Origin: Hymenopus coronatus
Lineage: Eukaryota > Arthropoda > Insecta > Mantodea > Hymenopodidae
Length of the DNA stretch: 64,000 nt
Assembly: GCA_030762935.1 (NCBI GenBank)
Contig: CM060898.1
Span: 99,269,281 to 99,333,280, forward strand
Direction of reading: 5' to 3'
Positions 12,836-24,789 of this stretch are shown one piece after another. A program made the position numbers and the translations under genes. Under the pieces are notes generated by a model. It had not been told where the DNA came from, did not search any database, and saw nothing but the letters and a program-made list of their open reading frames with translations. Within the stretch, counting starts at the first letter, position 1. Every line of letters begins with the position of its first letter.

Positions 12836-13192
12836 TTCTCTACTGTTTATACATTACAAGAACGGGAAATATTTCATTCCACCCAAAAAAGCAATATATA
12901 TCACTAGAAATGCATGTTTTGAGGTTTTCACCATTAGGAGGAGGTTTATGTATGTGTGTATGTCTGCAAACAACATAACTTGAAAACAAAATGCCAGAAT
13001 ATACCAAACTTGGCATTTAACTTCAGCCTCATTCAAGGATGCAACACAAAGATTTGCAAGAAAATTTCCCAACTCCAAACTAGCCGTAGTGTAGAAAAAT
13101 TTTCGTTACTTTTTATCTTCTCAAAAACAGTTAGAATGATTTTGATTAAAATGCCATAATTTCAAGACATCTGCATGGCAAATAAAATATGT
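12836..13192 (-). mobile_element. Helentron-like element, 3' fragment
   Basis: TTTCATTCCACCCAAAAAAG, CAAGGATGCAACACAAAGAT and ATTTTGATTAAAATGCC are in family order. The 5' half is missing. Confidence 0.75.
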
Positions 13193-14899
13193 ATGATTTA
13201 TTAATAATGGAAGCACTATTAACTGCGAAGTTATTTGCAATTTAATTTGCTTTTAAAATATGAATATGGTCAATGTTCATACTTCATTTAAACAAGTTTC
13301 AAAATCTTGGAACATTTTCATAGGAATTAATTTCGATCCTCAGGATGGTTGCAGTTCAAAATTCTGGCACACCAATGGAGCTGATGACCCTGATGATGAC
13401 GGCATCATTAATCTATTTATTTTATTTTATTTATTTATTTTTTTTTTTTTTTACAAAATTCTTTGAATTTTAAATGTTATTAAACACTGTTTATTGTCAC
13501 TGATTTGCAGAAAAGAATGAAAACTTCCCCAATGAAAAATGTCAAAATATTAAAGTTTAAAATTAAAGTAATTCAAGTATTTTGCAGAAAGTAATGTTAC
13601 AAGGTTCTCTATAAAAAGCATCATTAAATTATTTGCTCTTTGCTTACAGAGGCAGTAGAGGAAGGGTTCTCTATGCAAAACATATATTTTTATTATCTAA
13701 GCATTACATTTTTTCCCCTACTTACTCTCTACACACTAGAGAAAGCAAAAACAGACATGAAGATTGTCAAAGTAAGCCATTCAGAATGTGAAGAATCTAG
13801 CACTTTTTAGAGTATTACAGCTAGGGCTCGCTTTTTCCTTCTGCCACAGCAATTACAGAGCATATTTGGGCACATTATGTATTTTGTTGATATAGCTGTA
13901 CTACAGCTTCCTTGGATGACTAAGAATAGCTATCTGAAAAAACAGGCATTTAGAAAAAGCAATTCCAGAACTATAGAAATCATTGTGTATTCTTGGGCAG
14001 CTGTTTGCAGAGAAAAATCTTTGGACACATCAGTTTGTTATGAAGTCTGTTTCTTGGCAATGCAAATAAGCATTGAACTGTATTCATCAGAGAAAACCAT
14101 CTGTGGGATTCAGCAGAGGTACAACAGTTGTGCTATAAACCAGCAAGGTAAGACACAGTGCTGTGCTTGTTTAGAATAACTAATATTTAAGGTAATGTAT
14201 CTGAAATTTGGAAAAGAAATATGAACATTTTTATTGTATTTGTAATATAATAACTTATCTCATGCTAAATAATTATTTTAATATCAATAATTTTAAAGCT
14301 ACAAATGGCTATTTAATTAGTATTGCACCATTTACATGAAGAACAACACTAATACTTTTCCTCAGCATTTTTCAACTGTTCAGAATGCCTCTTGAAGTGT
14401 ATAAAGCTTAAAATTTTAAGAACGTACAGAATTGAAGATTAAAAAATTAGGTCTAGTTAAAAAATATTAAATAGTGCAGCTGAAATTGTCTTCATAACCC
14501 ACATTGAGAAGGTAATGAAGTAAGTCCAAGTATTGGAAGTGATATAAATCATACAGAGAAGCATTTATTATGTCAAAAAGTGACTCATGATTAATAAAAA
14601 TATCTTCAGAATGGTATGATGTAACTCATTAAAATTGATAACTGCATAAATCAGTTTTTGTTTCTTTTAGGATGATTCTAATTTCCACAGGGGTGAATGT
14701 TATATTGAATTGTGTTATCTGTGCTTATTTACAGCCTGACTAGGAAATGAGCTTTATTAATATACCAACAAATTAAATAACAATTCAAGTTTCCACTATT
14801 CAGTTTCTTGCAGTTGACAAATAATTTGTTCAATTGATTTATTAACATGAAAAGACATAAGTAGATATTTCCCATGTGCATTCTGTTTGTTATACAGCT
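13193..14899. other. No gene seen
   Basis: Contains a T-rich (TTTA)n block near 13415-13453 and a small piece of the SINE E body near 13360. The 100-codon + frame at 13877-14179 has no recognisable domain. Confidence 0.5.
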
Positions 14900-15030
14900 T
14901 GCTAACTTCCCTGTTTTATGGTCAGATTAGGGTCCTGCTTTTTGCATATACAGTACAAGAATTTGAAGAAATAGTTGTAGTGCAATTGTCCTGGGTAAGA
15001 GTCGATATTAATAATTATGATTAATAATAC
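14900..15030. repeat. Dispersed repeat R3, copy 1
   Basis: CTTCCCTGTTTTATGGTCAG, TTGAAGAAATAGTTGTAGTG, GTCCTGGGTAAGAG. Its partner is at 22.16 kb. Confidence 0.6.
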
Positions 15031-15045
15031 TTGTTAAAATTTATT

Positions 15046-16090
15046 TACAGTGAGCGCAAAAAGTGTTTGTATACCTATACTGTTTTGCATTAGAAGGTAT
15101 GTTACAAAGTAGCATGGCTTTCAAGAAATATATTACCATACAAGACATAAATACGAAATAGTACCTTTCCTAAGTACACCAATAAAATAGCAATACGATA
15201 GTATAATCTTAAAAATTAAATAAAATGCACTTAAAGATGTCTGATACAGGTACAAAAATGATCATACACCTGAGGTAGTGTTTCAAGAAAAAGAACTCTA
15301 AAGGCAGAACTAGCCAACATTCACTTTTATGCTTAGCTGTGGATAGCAGTGAGAACTGATCTGCACTAGTTGTCAGTAAACAGAGTACAGAACACAGGGA
15401 AGTCCAAATGAGAAGCAATCACAGGGAAACCAGCAAAGAAACAAGAAAACTAATTATTAAAATGCACAACCAATGCAAATTGCTGCGAGAAATATCACAA
15501 TTTTTTCCAGTGTGCAGACAATAATGGATGGTTTTGGGTTTCAAAAACCATGCAAAACAGGCCAAGAAATGGAAGACCAAAATTGTTGACATATCAGCTT
15601 AAAAGGCTTATATGAGAAATAAGGATCTGAAAATCAGTGCTATGAAGGTGACTGCAGATCTGGGAAGACGTATTAATGTTTTGACCAGTACACAGATGTT
15701 AATCGAGAAGCTGAGTCTCGTGGTCCCAGTACTCCAGAAGAAGTTCTGGGTCAATATTTTGCAAAAGAGCACCTAAATAAAGCTCCAGGCTTTTAGAAAA
15801 TTGTTATTTTTTCCAAAGAAAGTAATTTAACACTTTTGGTTCTGATGGAAGATGTATAGTTTGGCGCAAGGAGAATACAGAAAAGCATCCAAAACATCTA
15901 GAGCCCACAGTAAAACGCTGAGGTGGCTCAGTGATGGTCTGGAAGTGTATGAGCACTTCAGGTGTGGGTCAAGTACACTTTATCTACAAACTTTTCACTG
16001 GGATTAATCCAAAATATCTTAGCAACATATTGCTAAATATGGAGCAACACTGAAAAGTGCAATGAGGAAATTGGGAACAATATTACCTAT
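15046..16090 (+). mobile_element. Tc1-like transposon relic
   Basis: Left terminal repeat CAGTGAGCGCAAAAAGTGTT at 15050. Downstream + fragments fit Tc1 transposases: GRPKLLTYQLK, NLKISAMKVTADLGR, IFAKEHL-like, CIVWRKENTEKHPK, GGSVMVWKCMSTSGVGQVHF, IYKLFTGINPKYL. The FSDES block reads FSKES, so the first catalytic Asp is lost. The 3' third and right repeat are missing where an inverted repeat fragment begins. Confidence 0.8.
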
Positions 16091-16119
16091 GTTGCTAAAT
16101 AGCCAGCAACATGTCATAT

Positions 16120-16262
16120 TTATCAACTTCTGGTCATACAAAGAAACAGATTTTAATCCCATAGCAACGACATTTTAAAACAAGTGACTGTTGGTTTACC
16201 CTAGTGTATTTCCTTATACCCCTACTACTTACAAGGAACTAAGTAAAAGTTGAATAGATATC
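16120..16262 (-). mobile_element. Helentron-like 5' fragment, inverted to the next copy
   Basis: ATTTTAAAACAAGTGACTGT and the following TTGGTTTACCCTAGTG match in reverse the 16470-16610 part of the neighbouring + copy, so the two can form a large imperfect hairpin. Confidence 0.7.
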
Positions 16263-16355
16263 GTATTTATCTAAATACAATAGGACGTCAAATGCAACGC
16301 AACCCCAATGTTTCAGAACTAAGTTTTGGAATTAAGTATATCATCTATATAAAAA

Positions 16356-17162
16356 TCTGATGTGTTCCATTCACATGACTTGCTCTACATCTCTGTAACA
16401 AATTATTGTTAAGCTTGTTCTTCTATCTACTTCATGATAATCAAGATAACCATTAACAGAAACTGTCTGATTACTTAGTTCACTGTAAGTAGAATGGAAA
16501 TAAGGAAATATACCAGGCTAAACCAACAGTCACTTGTTTTAAAATGTGGTTGCTATGGGATTAAAATCTTGTTTCTTTGTGTGTGTGGCCAGGAGTTGAC
16601 AAATTCCTATATGAGAAAAGTTTAAGTATTTTAAAACCAATAACAAGGAACATCTCAAAAGCAGTTAATTTCAGGAAAACAATGTATATGACATAAATTG
16701 TGTGTTCTAAGGAGCTTTATATTTTTTGTGTAGTAAGTTTTTGTCTATCTCTTATGGTTTACTAGTTATTCAAAATTCAAGATATACATTTTATTTGTTA
16801 TGAAAATGGCTTTAATGTGTGGTATTTTAATCAAAATCGTTAGAGCCATTTTTGAGAAAAACAAAATTTTCAGTTTTTTTTTTTTTTTTTTTTTTTTCCA
16901 TTTAAAGGGTAGTTTGGGGTGGGAGGGATTTTCTTGAAAATCTTTGTATCACATCCTTGGAAGATATCAAACTTGAGCTATGCTGTCCACAGACACATAA
17001 ATACATACAGACCTTTTTCTAAAAATGCTTCTTTTTTTTTTTTAATTCTGGGGACCCAAAACATGTATTTCCGTTGAAATCTCGATATTGAATTTTTTAG
17101 TGCAATACAATACCTTCTCTATACACTATGTACCTACACAATACCTATGTGTAGAGAAAGTA
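16356..17162 (+). mobile_element. Helentron-like element, full-length copy
   Basis: TCTGATGTGTTCCATTCACA at the start and CTATGTGTAGAGAAAGTA at the end, with internal landmarks in order. A poly-T run of about 24 bases interrupts it near 16875. Confidence 0.85.
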
Positions 17163-17244
17163 AAAAGAAGATAACTTAATTTTTAAATTTAAATTTTTGC
17201 CATATATTTTGAATAAAGTAAGGTATTTTTTTCCTTTTTTTTTA

Positions 17245-17915
17245 AATTTGAATTTGTGCGCAAATTCACACGCTGGGTAGGAGTGATGGAGGTGGGAAAA
17301 CAGAAATTATGTACCGGTACCTATGTTTGCGATTAGAAGTTGCAGCGGTAGCGCAACTGCTAACAATGTAATGGATACAACTTTCTATTCAGAAACATAT
17401 CCAATATAACACACCATTGTAAAACGTTTTACCTAAAGTAACAATTGGAAATTTACGTTTTGGACGCATGAGAGACGGAGTGGGGAATACGGAAATGTAC
17501 GGTATGTGTGCAGTGGGAGAATGCGACAGCGGTAGCGGCAGCGTAGTAATATGTTGGGATGATAGATACGATTTTCTATTTAGTTAACATACCGAATATA
17601 ACACATTGTTGTAAATGATACCTAATTCGAATTTGCGCAGAAACTCGCATTGTGAGCGGGAGAGAGACGGAACGAGGACGGAAACGTACCGCTATGTCTG
17701 CGCACGGAGGTAACGGCGGCAGCTTAGCTGTAATGAAGATGAACACGTTTTTCTATTTAGACAACATAACCGAGTGTAACACATCATTGTAATAAGTTTT
17801 ATGGTTTTACCTGATTCGAATTTGCGTGTAAATTCACGCTGTGGGTGGCAGAGAGAAACAGAGCGGCGAACGGAAATGTACCTACGAGTGTACGCGAGGC
17901 TGACGAAGAGAAATG
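17245..17915. repeat. CpG-rich tandem repeat, ~185-bp unit, about 3.5 copies
   Basis: Units begin near 17251, 17447, 17629 and 17818 with AATTTGCGNG-like sequence. Then come CACGCTGTGGGTGG, AACGGAAATGTACC, CGGCGGYAGC-like GC-rich runs, a CGATTTTCTATTTAG segment and CCGAATATAACACATCATTG. Spacing varies by a few bases. CpG is abundant here and in the next ~300 bp, in contrast to the AT-rich, CpG-poor surroundings. No ORF of note. Could be a satellite-like array or the 5' region of an unidentified element. Confidence 0.75.
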
Positions 17916-18250
17916 CATAGCTAAACCTCTCTTTGTGCTTGACAGTTGGCTCCCAATCAACATTATGCGTAACCATTGATGTGAAAGAAAGATCTCTATT
18001 TTCATTTTAGTCTCAGAGCGAAATCTTGTTCCCAATGAGGATACTTATACGGCCATTAACAGCGAACCTTTTGGTGCAAACTTAAAAATGAAGGTACAAA
18101 ACTTGCCGCAAACGTTAGACCTTGGCGATAAGTATTACCATTTCCTCTAGGGTTTGCCACTTCCGTACCTACAAAGTTTGAAACTTACTTTTTGTCACTT
18201 TTCGGAAAACACCGTGAAAGCAACATGACCCCAGGTCTTGACATTAATAT
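17916..18250. other. CpG-rich unique segment, function unknown
   Basis: Continues the CpG-rich composition (ATACGGCCATTAACAGCGAA, CTTGCCGCAAACGTTAG) without repeating the 185-bp unit. Lies about 4.7 kb upstream of the first coding exon, so a promoter or 5' UTR exon of the integrin gene is possible but not shown. Confidence 0.3.
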
Positions 18251-19050
18251 TTTGAAAAAACAAAAAAACATCGTCTTGTATTCGAATAAATACGCCACTT
18301 ATTCTGCCAGAAAGTATTTGTAGTACTACATGAGCACCAAACTTGAATCCTTATGATGGTAAACCAACTGTAAATCCATTTTATTTTTTGTTTTATACCC
18401 GGGTACTGGGTTTATCTCATATCATTAGAAAATCGAACAAAGTACAGTATTTTGCATTAAAAGCAATTTTCGCGATTTAAAATAGACAAATTTCGCCGTT
18501 TTTGGATGTTCAAAATATATTCCCATATTTCACGCTTTTAATGTTTTTCAATCTTAGCCTTTAAATGAAATTTTCTCATCCCTATCTATACTGTTTGGTG
18601 CCTCAGATATTACTGCTGATCTTAACAGTTTTCACTTCTTTCTATGTTAAAGTTTAAGAAAAGGTTTAGGTAATATGTCGTTTGTCTGGACAACCTCACA
18701 GTATTCTGCTGTCTTTACTGGAGACAAAAGAGTTGACTATCTGTGCAAGATAATAACTATATGAAATCTATGTAGATGTAGAAAATACTGTAAGTAAATA
18801 AAATAAACCAATGTTTTAAAAGAGCCTTTTAATCAAATTTTGTGCTAAAGTTCTATTTCTGAAGGTTAGGCCTTGTTTCTTTTTTACTCAATTTCCCCCT
18901 CTCATAACTCTAGAATTTATTAAACATTGACAACCACCTTAATGTTCAGAGGCAGAAATGCTGCCATCTATTAGGCGATTAATTCCTAATTGCTGCAGAG
19001 GATATAAATGTTGGATACTGGCAACATTGTTACATTCGTACTTGCTCCAG
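18251..19050. other. No gene seen
   Basis: CpG density falls back to background. No repeat family recognised. Confidence 0.45.
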
Positions 19051-19543
19051 AACATATGTAGAATGCACAGAGAAGGTATTGTATTCCAGCCAGAAATTTG
19101 ATACCAAGATTTCACCAGAAATACATATTTTTAGGACCTTTGAATCCAAAACAAAACATTTTTAGAAACATGTCCATGTAAGTGTGTACCTGTGGGCAGC
19201 ATAGCTCAAAAACAAAAAGGCAGATCTTCCAAAGATGCGACACAAAGATTTTCAAGAAAATCACCTACCCCAACTATCCTATTTTGATTTTCTCAAAAAT
19301 GGCTCTAACGATTTTTATTAAAATGGTTTAAGATATTTTTGATGAAAAATGAAATGTTTATCTTTAATTTTCAGGGAATAGCCTCTAAAGATTATTGCCA
19401 GCGGTGCCACATGCAGAAAAGAAAATGAAGACTTCTTCATTCTGGATTACTTTTGTGTAAGATAAACAAAAACTTACTACACAAAAAATATAGATCTTGT
19501 TAAAGCACACAATTTATTCCATTATTATTATTATTATTATTAT

Positions 19544-19587
<44 letters not shown>

Positions 19588-19947
19588 GTGTGTGTAAAGA
19601 TAACCCTTTACAGAATATTCTGAGTTATTGGTTTCAGTTTTAAGCTACTTAAATTTTTCTCAATTTCTACTTAGACTATCTTTCTTTTCACTTCTCTATT
19701 GTTTACTCCTAGCAAGCAAAGAGAACCAAATTTCAATTGTTTCACGCAGCAATAGCTGTTAAAAATTTGACAATGGCTTTAGTTTAGTGTATTGCCTTTA
19801 TTCCCTGCTACTTAAAGACGCAAGTAATATGACCGATTCTGGTTATGATTATCTTGATTATTATGATGTAGATAAAAGAATAATCTTTTGTAAGAAAAAT
19901 TGTTTGTGGAACAGCTAGAAAAAACAATGTGAATGGAACACATCAAA
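19051..19947 (-). mobile_element. Helentron-like element, near full-length with ATT/poly-T insert
   Basis: Hairpin end decayed (GAACATATGTAGAATGCACA), 5' end ATGTGAATGGAACACATCAA. An (ATT)n plus poly-T block at 19523-19584 interrupts it. Confidence 0.8.
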
Positions 19948-20059
19948 GTTTTTAGAATAATGTTAATTAGCAGGTCATTCTGAAATGTATGTGGGTTTTG
20001 AAACAGCTTCCAATGTTTCAAAAGCTGTAATTATGGTTGTATTATCTAATACTATGATA

Positions 20060-21349
20060 CTGAGGGCAGTTCAGTAAACACACATATTAGGAATGAAGAC
20101 ACCATTTTTTCAAACACAAATTATTCATTTCTCAATATAATTTTCTGTTAAGGATATAGAATTCTCTTAATATTCCTACCATTTTTAACACCTCCAAAAC
20201 TAGGAAATGTCAAGCTCTGCAAAATTGTCTCTGTGTGGACAATGACCTCCTGATTTGATGTAAATGCTGTTCTGATCAGTCATTTCCCCATATTTGGGAA
20301 CAAGAAGAAATTACAGGGAGCAACAATTCGTAATGTAGTTTGGAAGTGATAACTTTGGATGAATGTGTTAGTGTGTTGTCTTGGTGAAACAGCAAATGTT
20401 GTCGTTTCTTCAACCTCTTGTCAAATTGGTGGTATTGTCCAATAATAGATTTTCCTTCTTCTAAAAAGTCAATGAGTATGACATCCCTCACACCACAAAA
20501 AATTGTTTGCATCACTTTTCTAGCAATAGTGGGGTCATGTCTTCAACTTCTTGACAAATTGGACCAATAACTCACTGTAGTATTGTCCAGTAATAGTTTT
20601 TTCTTCCTCTAAGAACTCAATAAATATGACACCCTTTGCATCACAAAAAAGTGTCTACATCCTTTTCTAGCAATGGCAATGGTCTTGGGGCAGGTTTATT
20701 GGAGGCAACCCATTGTTTTGATTGTTGCATGGTTTCTAGAGTATAAGGATGATTCCAGGTCTCATCAGGGGTGACAACTTGCTGTAAAGAATACTTTGGA
20801 TTTTGTTTAAATAGTTCCAAACACAGCTTCTAAGTTAAAAGCTGCACCTGCTTGTTGTCCATTAGAGAAATCCCAGCACCCATTGGGCTGACAACGTTTT
20901 CATCATGCAAAATGTTATGGCATCCTGGTCGACATACCTCTTGATCACCAGCAAGAATCATATTGTGAAATTTTTCAATGATTTTCTCAGTAACCACATC
21001 TGCCAGATATCCTGAGTGCTTTATCGATGTTTAAAGTCATTGAACCAATATCTAATTATTGTCATTGATGTCAAAAGGTGCCTTTAAACAGCATCTGGTT
21101 TTGCTTTTATTTTATTGTAAGATTTCCCATCCAAAATTAAAAAGTGAATCATTGAACAATACTGCACTTTTTTATTTTAGCAAAAATATATTAAATGACT
21201 AACTGAAATGTCTGTCAAATTCAAACTAACCTATGAATTATCCAAATTTGTTTCGACAACATGTAACAAATAACAGACACAATGGTAGCACCAACTTGCC
21301 TTAGAGCACCATCTATTTTGAAACATGGGTACTTATTGAACCACCCTTG
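20060..21349 (-). mobile_element. Mariner element with TA target sites and internal duplication
   Basis: Terminal repeats GGGCAGTTCAGTAA (20064) and, reversed, GGGTGGTTCAATAAG (21345), each flanked by TA (20058-20059 and 21350-21351), the mariner target duplication. Minus-strand transposase pieces: NHPYTLETMQQS, GVIFIEFLEEEKTITGQYYS, then a second GVRDVILIDFLEEGKSIIGQ, and LLFHQDNTLTHSSKV (H-x-D-N block with catalytic Asp kept). The FLEE segment occurs twice in tandem. Frame broken. Confidence 0.88.
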
Positions 21350-21351
21350 TA

Positions 21352-22154
21352 ATTTTATATTTTAATATTATTTGCTTCCATAACTAGTAAAGTATCCTTT
21401 TTAAAATTTTTCCCTTAAAATATATCATTCCTGATAAAGTAAATAATACATTTGCTTCCATAATTATTTTAGCATAAGCAAATGTGCTTAGCATTTTCTT
21501 ATGAGTATTTAGTTTTCTGTTTAAGGTTTTCATAAATTATTATCTGGTTCATAAATAAGAGTAGTAATTCAACATCTGCTAGGGAGGGGGGAAACTTACC
21601 TGATTTACATTCCTGAATTTTTATGTGAATTCCTAAATATTGTAATCATACGATTCTCCTCTACAGTCATATTAATTTTCATGCAGTTTGCTATACATTT
21701 CTTATTGGTTAATCTAATAACTGCCTTTTTAAGAAGAGGTGATGAGTTCTGATGTGATTATCTTATACACTGGTTTCATTTTTGCTACACTGACAATTAC
21801 TTACAGTGAATTTCTAGAATCTAATGTCTCATTCATAATCTTAGGAAAATAAAAACTGTTCAAGTTTGGTACCTGTAACAGATCAAAAAATTTTTGTGTA
21901 AAAACTGGGTTCTAATGTTGTTAATAGACTGATTTCAAGCCATTGTATACAGAATGGATGGTTGCATCAAGAGGTTTCTTACAAGTACAAATATTGGATT
22001 AACTAGCAGGGCCTGCATTCACATTGGAGATAAAATTACTTCATGGTGTTGCCATGGACTGTAGCTGTGCATTTAAACCCACCACATCAGCTGCACATTA
22101 TCTATATTTGAATTAGTGAATTGGAAAGCTATCTCTATTCCTGTCTTGCTTGCT
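21352..22154. other. No gene seen
   Basis: AT-rich. 22412-22940 likewise. A 5' UTR or signal-peptide exon could hide in this stretch. Confidence 0.4.
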
Positions 22155-22290
22155 CACTTCCTTCCTTCCCTGTTTTGTGGTCAGTGTACCTTCCTGCCTA
22201 TATGTTGTACAGGCATTTGAGTAAGTATTTGTAGTGTAACTATGCTGTCCTTTCAGGTAAGAGCTGCTAATAAAAATAAACTATTAGTAA
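22155..22290. repeat. Dispersed repeat R3, copy 2
   Basis: CTTCCCTGTTTTGTGGTCAG, TTGAGTAAGTATTTGTAGTG, GTCCTTTCAGGTAAGAG. Both copies are followed by A/T-rich AATAATA sequence. Confidence 0.6.
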
Positions 22291-22359
22291 TAATACATTT
22301 TATTTAGTACACAACAATATATTGCACCTTATAAAAAAAGTGCTTTTGTAGTCATGCCT

Positions 22360-22360
<1 letters not shown>

Positions 22361-22411
<51 letters not shown>
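22361..22411. repeat. (ATC)n microsatellite
   Basis: About 17 uninterrupted ATC units. Confidence 0.95.
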
Positions 22412-22940
22412 CTACACCCCAACTCCACAACTACCAGCATAATCCCACATGTCAGAGAAGCTTATCTTCTAGTAAATAGTAATTTAAGAACATTTTGTAA
22501 CATTTATTTCTACCAATTATGCAACTTAAAATATACGTATAAAGACTTCTTTTCATCCATGTACATGGATATTTACATTATGATGTTCATCACTTTAAAT
22601 ATGCTTAAAGGCTTAACACAAAATCATTATCTTTCCCAACTATTATACAAATCTTATCTATCATAGCAAAGGAGTGCTTGAAAATATTGTATTAGAGGAA
22701 ATGTTATTGGGTAAAAGACTTAAATTTATTCTATTTTCTAAATTTTCATATAAATTTATGGAGTAATTCATGTTAATATAATAAATTCATAAGAAGATAA
22801 TTGGTAAAAATATAATAGTATATAATATAGTTATGCTTGTTTTTAAAAGAAATATAATATTATGCTATTCTCTTTATGTACAATTTTTATCTATACAGTT
22901 AGTGTTTAGAATTGTTTGTAATGTACATTTTCTAAAACAG

Positions 22941-23104
22941 GTGATCTTGCCAGTATTTTGCTGTGTTCAGGCTTATAATCTGGACACTCATTTTCCAATT
23001 ATTTATAAAGATCCAGCAAAAAGGTTGTCAGAAACAAAGAGCAGCTATTTTGGTTATTCTGTGGCTATGCACAGTGAATCTACAGAAAATAACTCTGACT
23101 TTTG
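22941..23104 (+). CDS. Integrin alpha exon a: signal-peptide end and propeller blade 1
   Basis: Encodes AYNLDTHFPIIYKDP, then SSYFGYSVAMH, ending in DFW with a codon split tg|g at the donor gtaagc (23105). The start is uncertain. Candidate acceptors end at 22940 (aaaacag) and 22970 (gtgttcag), both in phase 0. The frame is also open back to an ATG at 22833. I chose 22941 because the 10 added residues (VILPVFCCVQ) are hydrophobic and give a V-x-A signal-peptidase site directly before YNLD, where integrin alpha chains are normally cleaved. A polypyrimidine tract could mimic such a stretch, so 22971 remains possible. Confidence 0.85.
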
Positions 23105-23549
23105 GTAAGCTCTAATTTCTTGTTTTGTACACAATTGAGGATTTAGAGTTAAAATTTATTCTTACCTATAGTTTATAAATAAATATAAGAGGAATAGAAT
23201 TATCAGCCTACTATTCTGTTAAGAAGCAATGGATATTTCAGCTATTAACTGCAGCAGCAATAACATGAGCAAGTAAAATTATATTTTTAAAAATCTTATT
23301 GTTGCATTCACGTAAATTTTTTCTATATATATATATATATATATAAAAAAACCTCCATTACTCATTAACACATTAATATTTTGTTGTAGGCATAAGGAAA
23401 ATACAGTAAACTAAAACCATAGTCAAGTCTTTTCAATATCAGTCTCTATATATGGCTTTGAAATTTGTTCAATTTGCATGAGGATGAAAAAGAAAGAAAA
23501 AAGCAAAGCAATTTGTGGCTGAGAAAAATGTGAAGATTTGAAAATTTAA

Positions 23550-24088
23550 GTCAATAACAAAGAAAACCTTGGAAATGATTAATGCCCCAAAAATGGTTAA
23601 TGTCATAATGTAACATAAATTGTGTATTTTGTCCAGTAAGTTTTTTTTTTTCTATTGTTTATAGTTTATCAGTTATATAGTGGTCATTGAGAATACAGGG
23701 CTTAAGAGGCTATTCCCAACAATTCAAGATATATGTATATACATTTATTATGTAATGTAAACAACTTAAACATATAGTATTTTAATCAAAATAAAAAATA
23801 ATGAAAACTTTTCCATGTAAAGGATAGTTTGAGGTGTAGGGAATTAAGCATTTTCATGTCATATCCTTGCAAAATGTTGAATGTATAACAAGCTGCATAT
23901 TTAATTGACTTTTAATTTTTGAGTTATTCCACACATACAGATACACAGACATGTTTCTAGAAATTCTATTTTAGATCTAGGGGTCTCAAAATATATATTT
24001 CTGGTGAAATCTTAATATCAAACTTTTGGGTGCAATACTATACCTTCTCTATCCACTATGTATAGTGTTCATATGGGTTAGAGGAAGT
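23550..24088 (+). mobile_element. Helentron-like element, 3' part, in integrin intron a-b
   Basis: ATAAATTGTGTATTTTGTCC, ATTTTAATCAAAAT, CTTCTCTATCCACTATG and final GAGGAAGTA are in family order. It ends 64 bp before exon b. Confidence 0.75.
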
Positions 24089-24151
24089 AAAAATAGGCCC
24101 AGTACACGTACAACAATTCATTCCTCTGCTTCTTCATGTGTCTGTTTCTAG

Positions 24152-24264
24152 GATTGGAGTTGGTGCACCAAGAGCAACAACACTGTTTGATAAAAAAGAA
24201 TCTGGTACGTTGTATAAATGTTTACCAGACAAATATTGCTATGAAGTCCAGCTTGGAAAAACAG
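24152..24264 (+). CDS. Integrin alpha exon b: first FG-GAP repeat
   Basis: Acceptor tttctag, donor gtataa. Completes the split Trp codon and reads WIGVGAPRATTLFDKKESG, then LYKCLPDKYCYEVQLGKT, ending in phase 1 (g|at = Asp). The V/IGAP core and the two nearby cysteines (disulfide in the first propeller blade) are integrin alpha hallmarks. Confidence 0.93.
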
Positions 24265-24789
24265 GTATAACAAACTTATAACATCTAGAAATCAATTTAA
24301 AAAACAAATTTGATCTGTAAACTTATATGAAATAAAACAAGAGTGTTTTACAATTCATTTATTTCATATGTCTGTTGATTTTTACTAAATTACTGTAATG
24401 ACTGGAAGAAGGACCTACACTTCAAAATAATGTTGAAAAATCACTGCCAAAATCTTAAAAAGAGATGCATTTTAATAATTTTTAAAAGGAATAAAAACAA
24501 AATTTTTGAGTTTGCACATAAAATGAATGAGAGCTGGGATTTTTTTATGGCTTTACAGCAAAGGACATATTTTTATGGCTTAGGTCAGATTCAGAGTGCT
24601 ATAGATTTTCACTAGAGACATGATAAATCATTAAATTATTATTGAATTATATTGTAATTTATGATAATAGGCTGACTGCGCTGTGATAATTGCTATGCTG
24701 TGCTATGATGGACCATAGCTTCTTTATATGTCTATACTTCATTACTATGGGAGACACTGAAAGTTTGAGAATGAACAGGATAAAATCTT

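Noticed and set aside
13877..14179. 100-codon + frame with several Cys, considered as an upstream integrin exon
   Set aside because: No similarity to an integrin N-terminus or signal peptide; length is within chance for this composition.
22361..22411. CRISPR-like or regulatory array
   Set aside because: Simple ATC microsatellite, no spacers.
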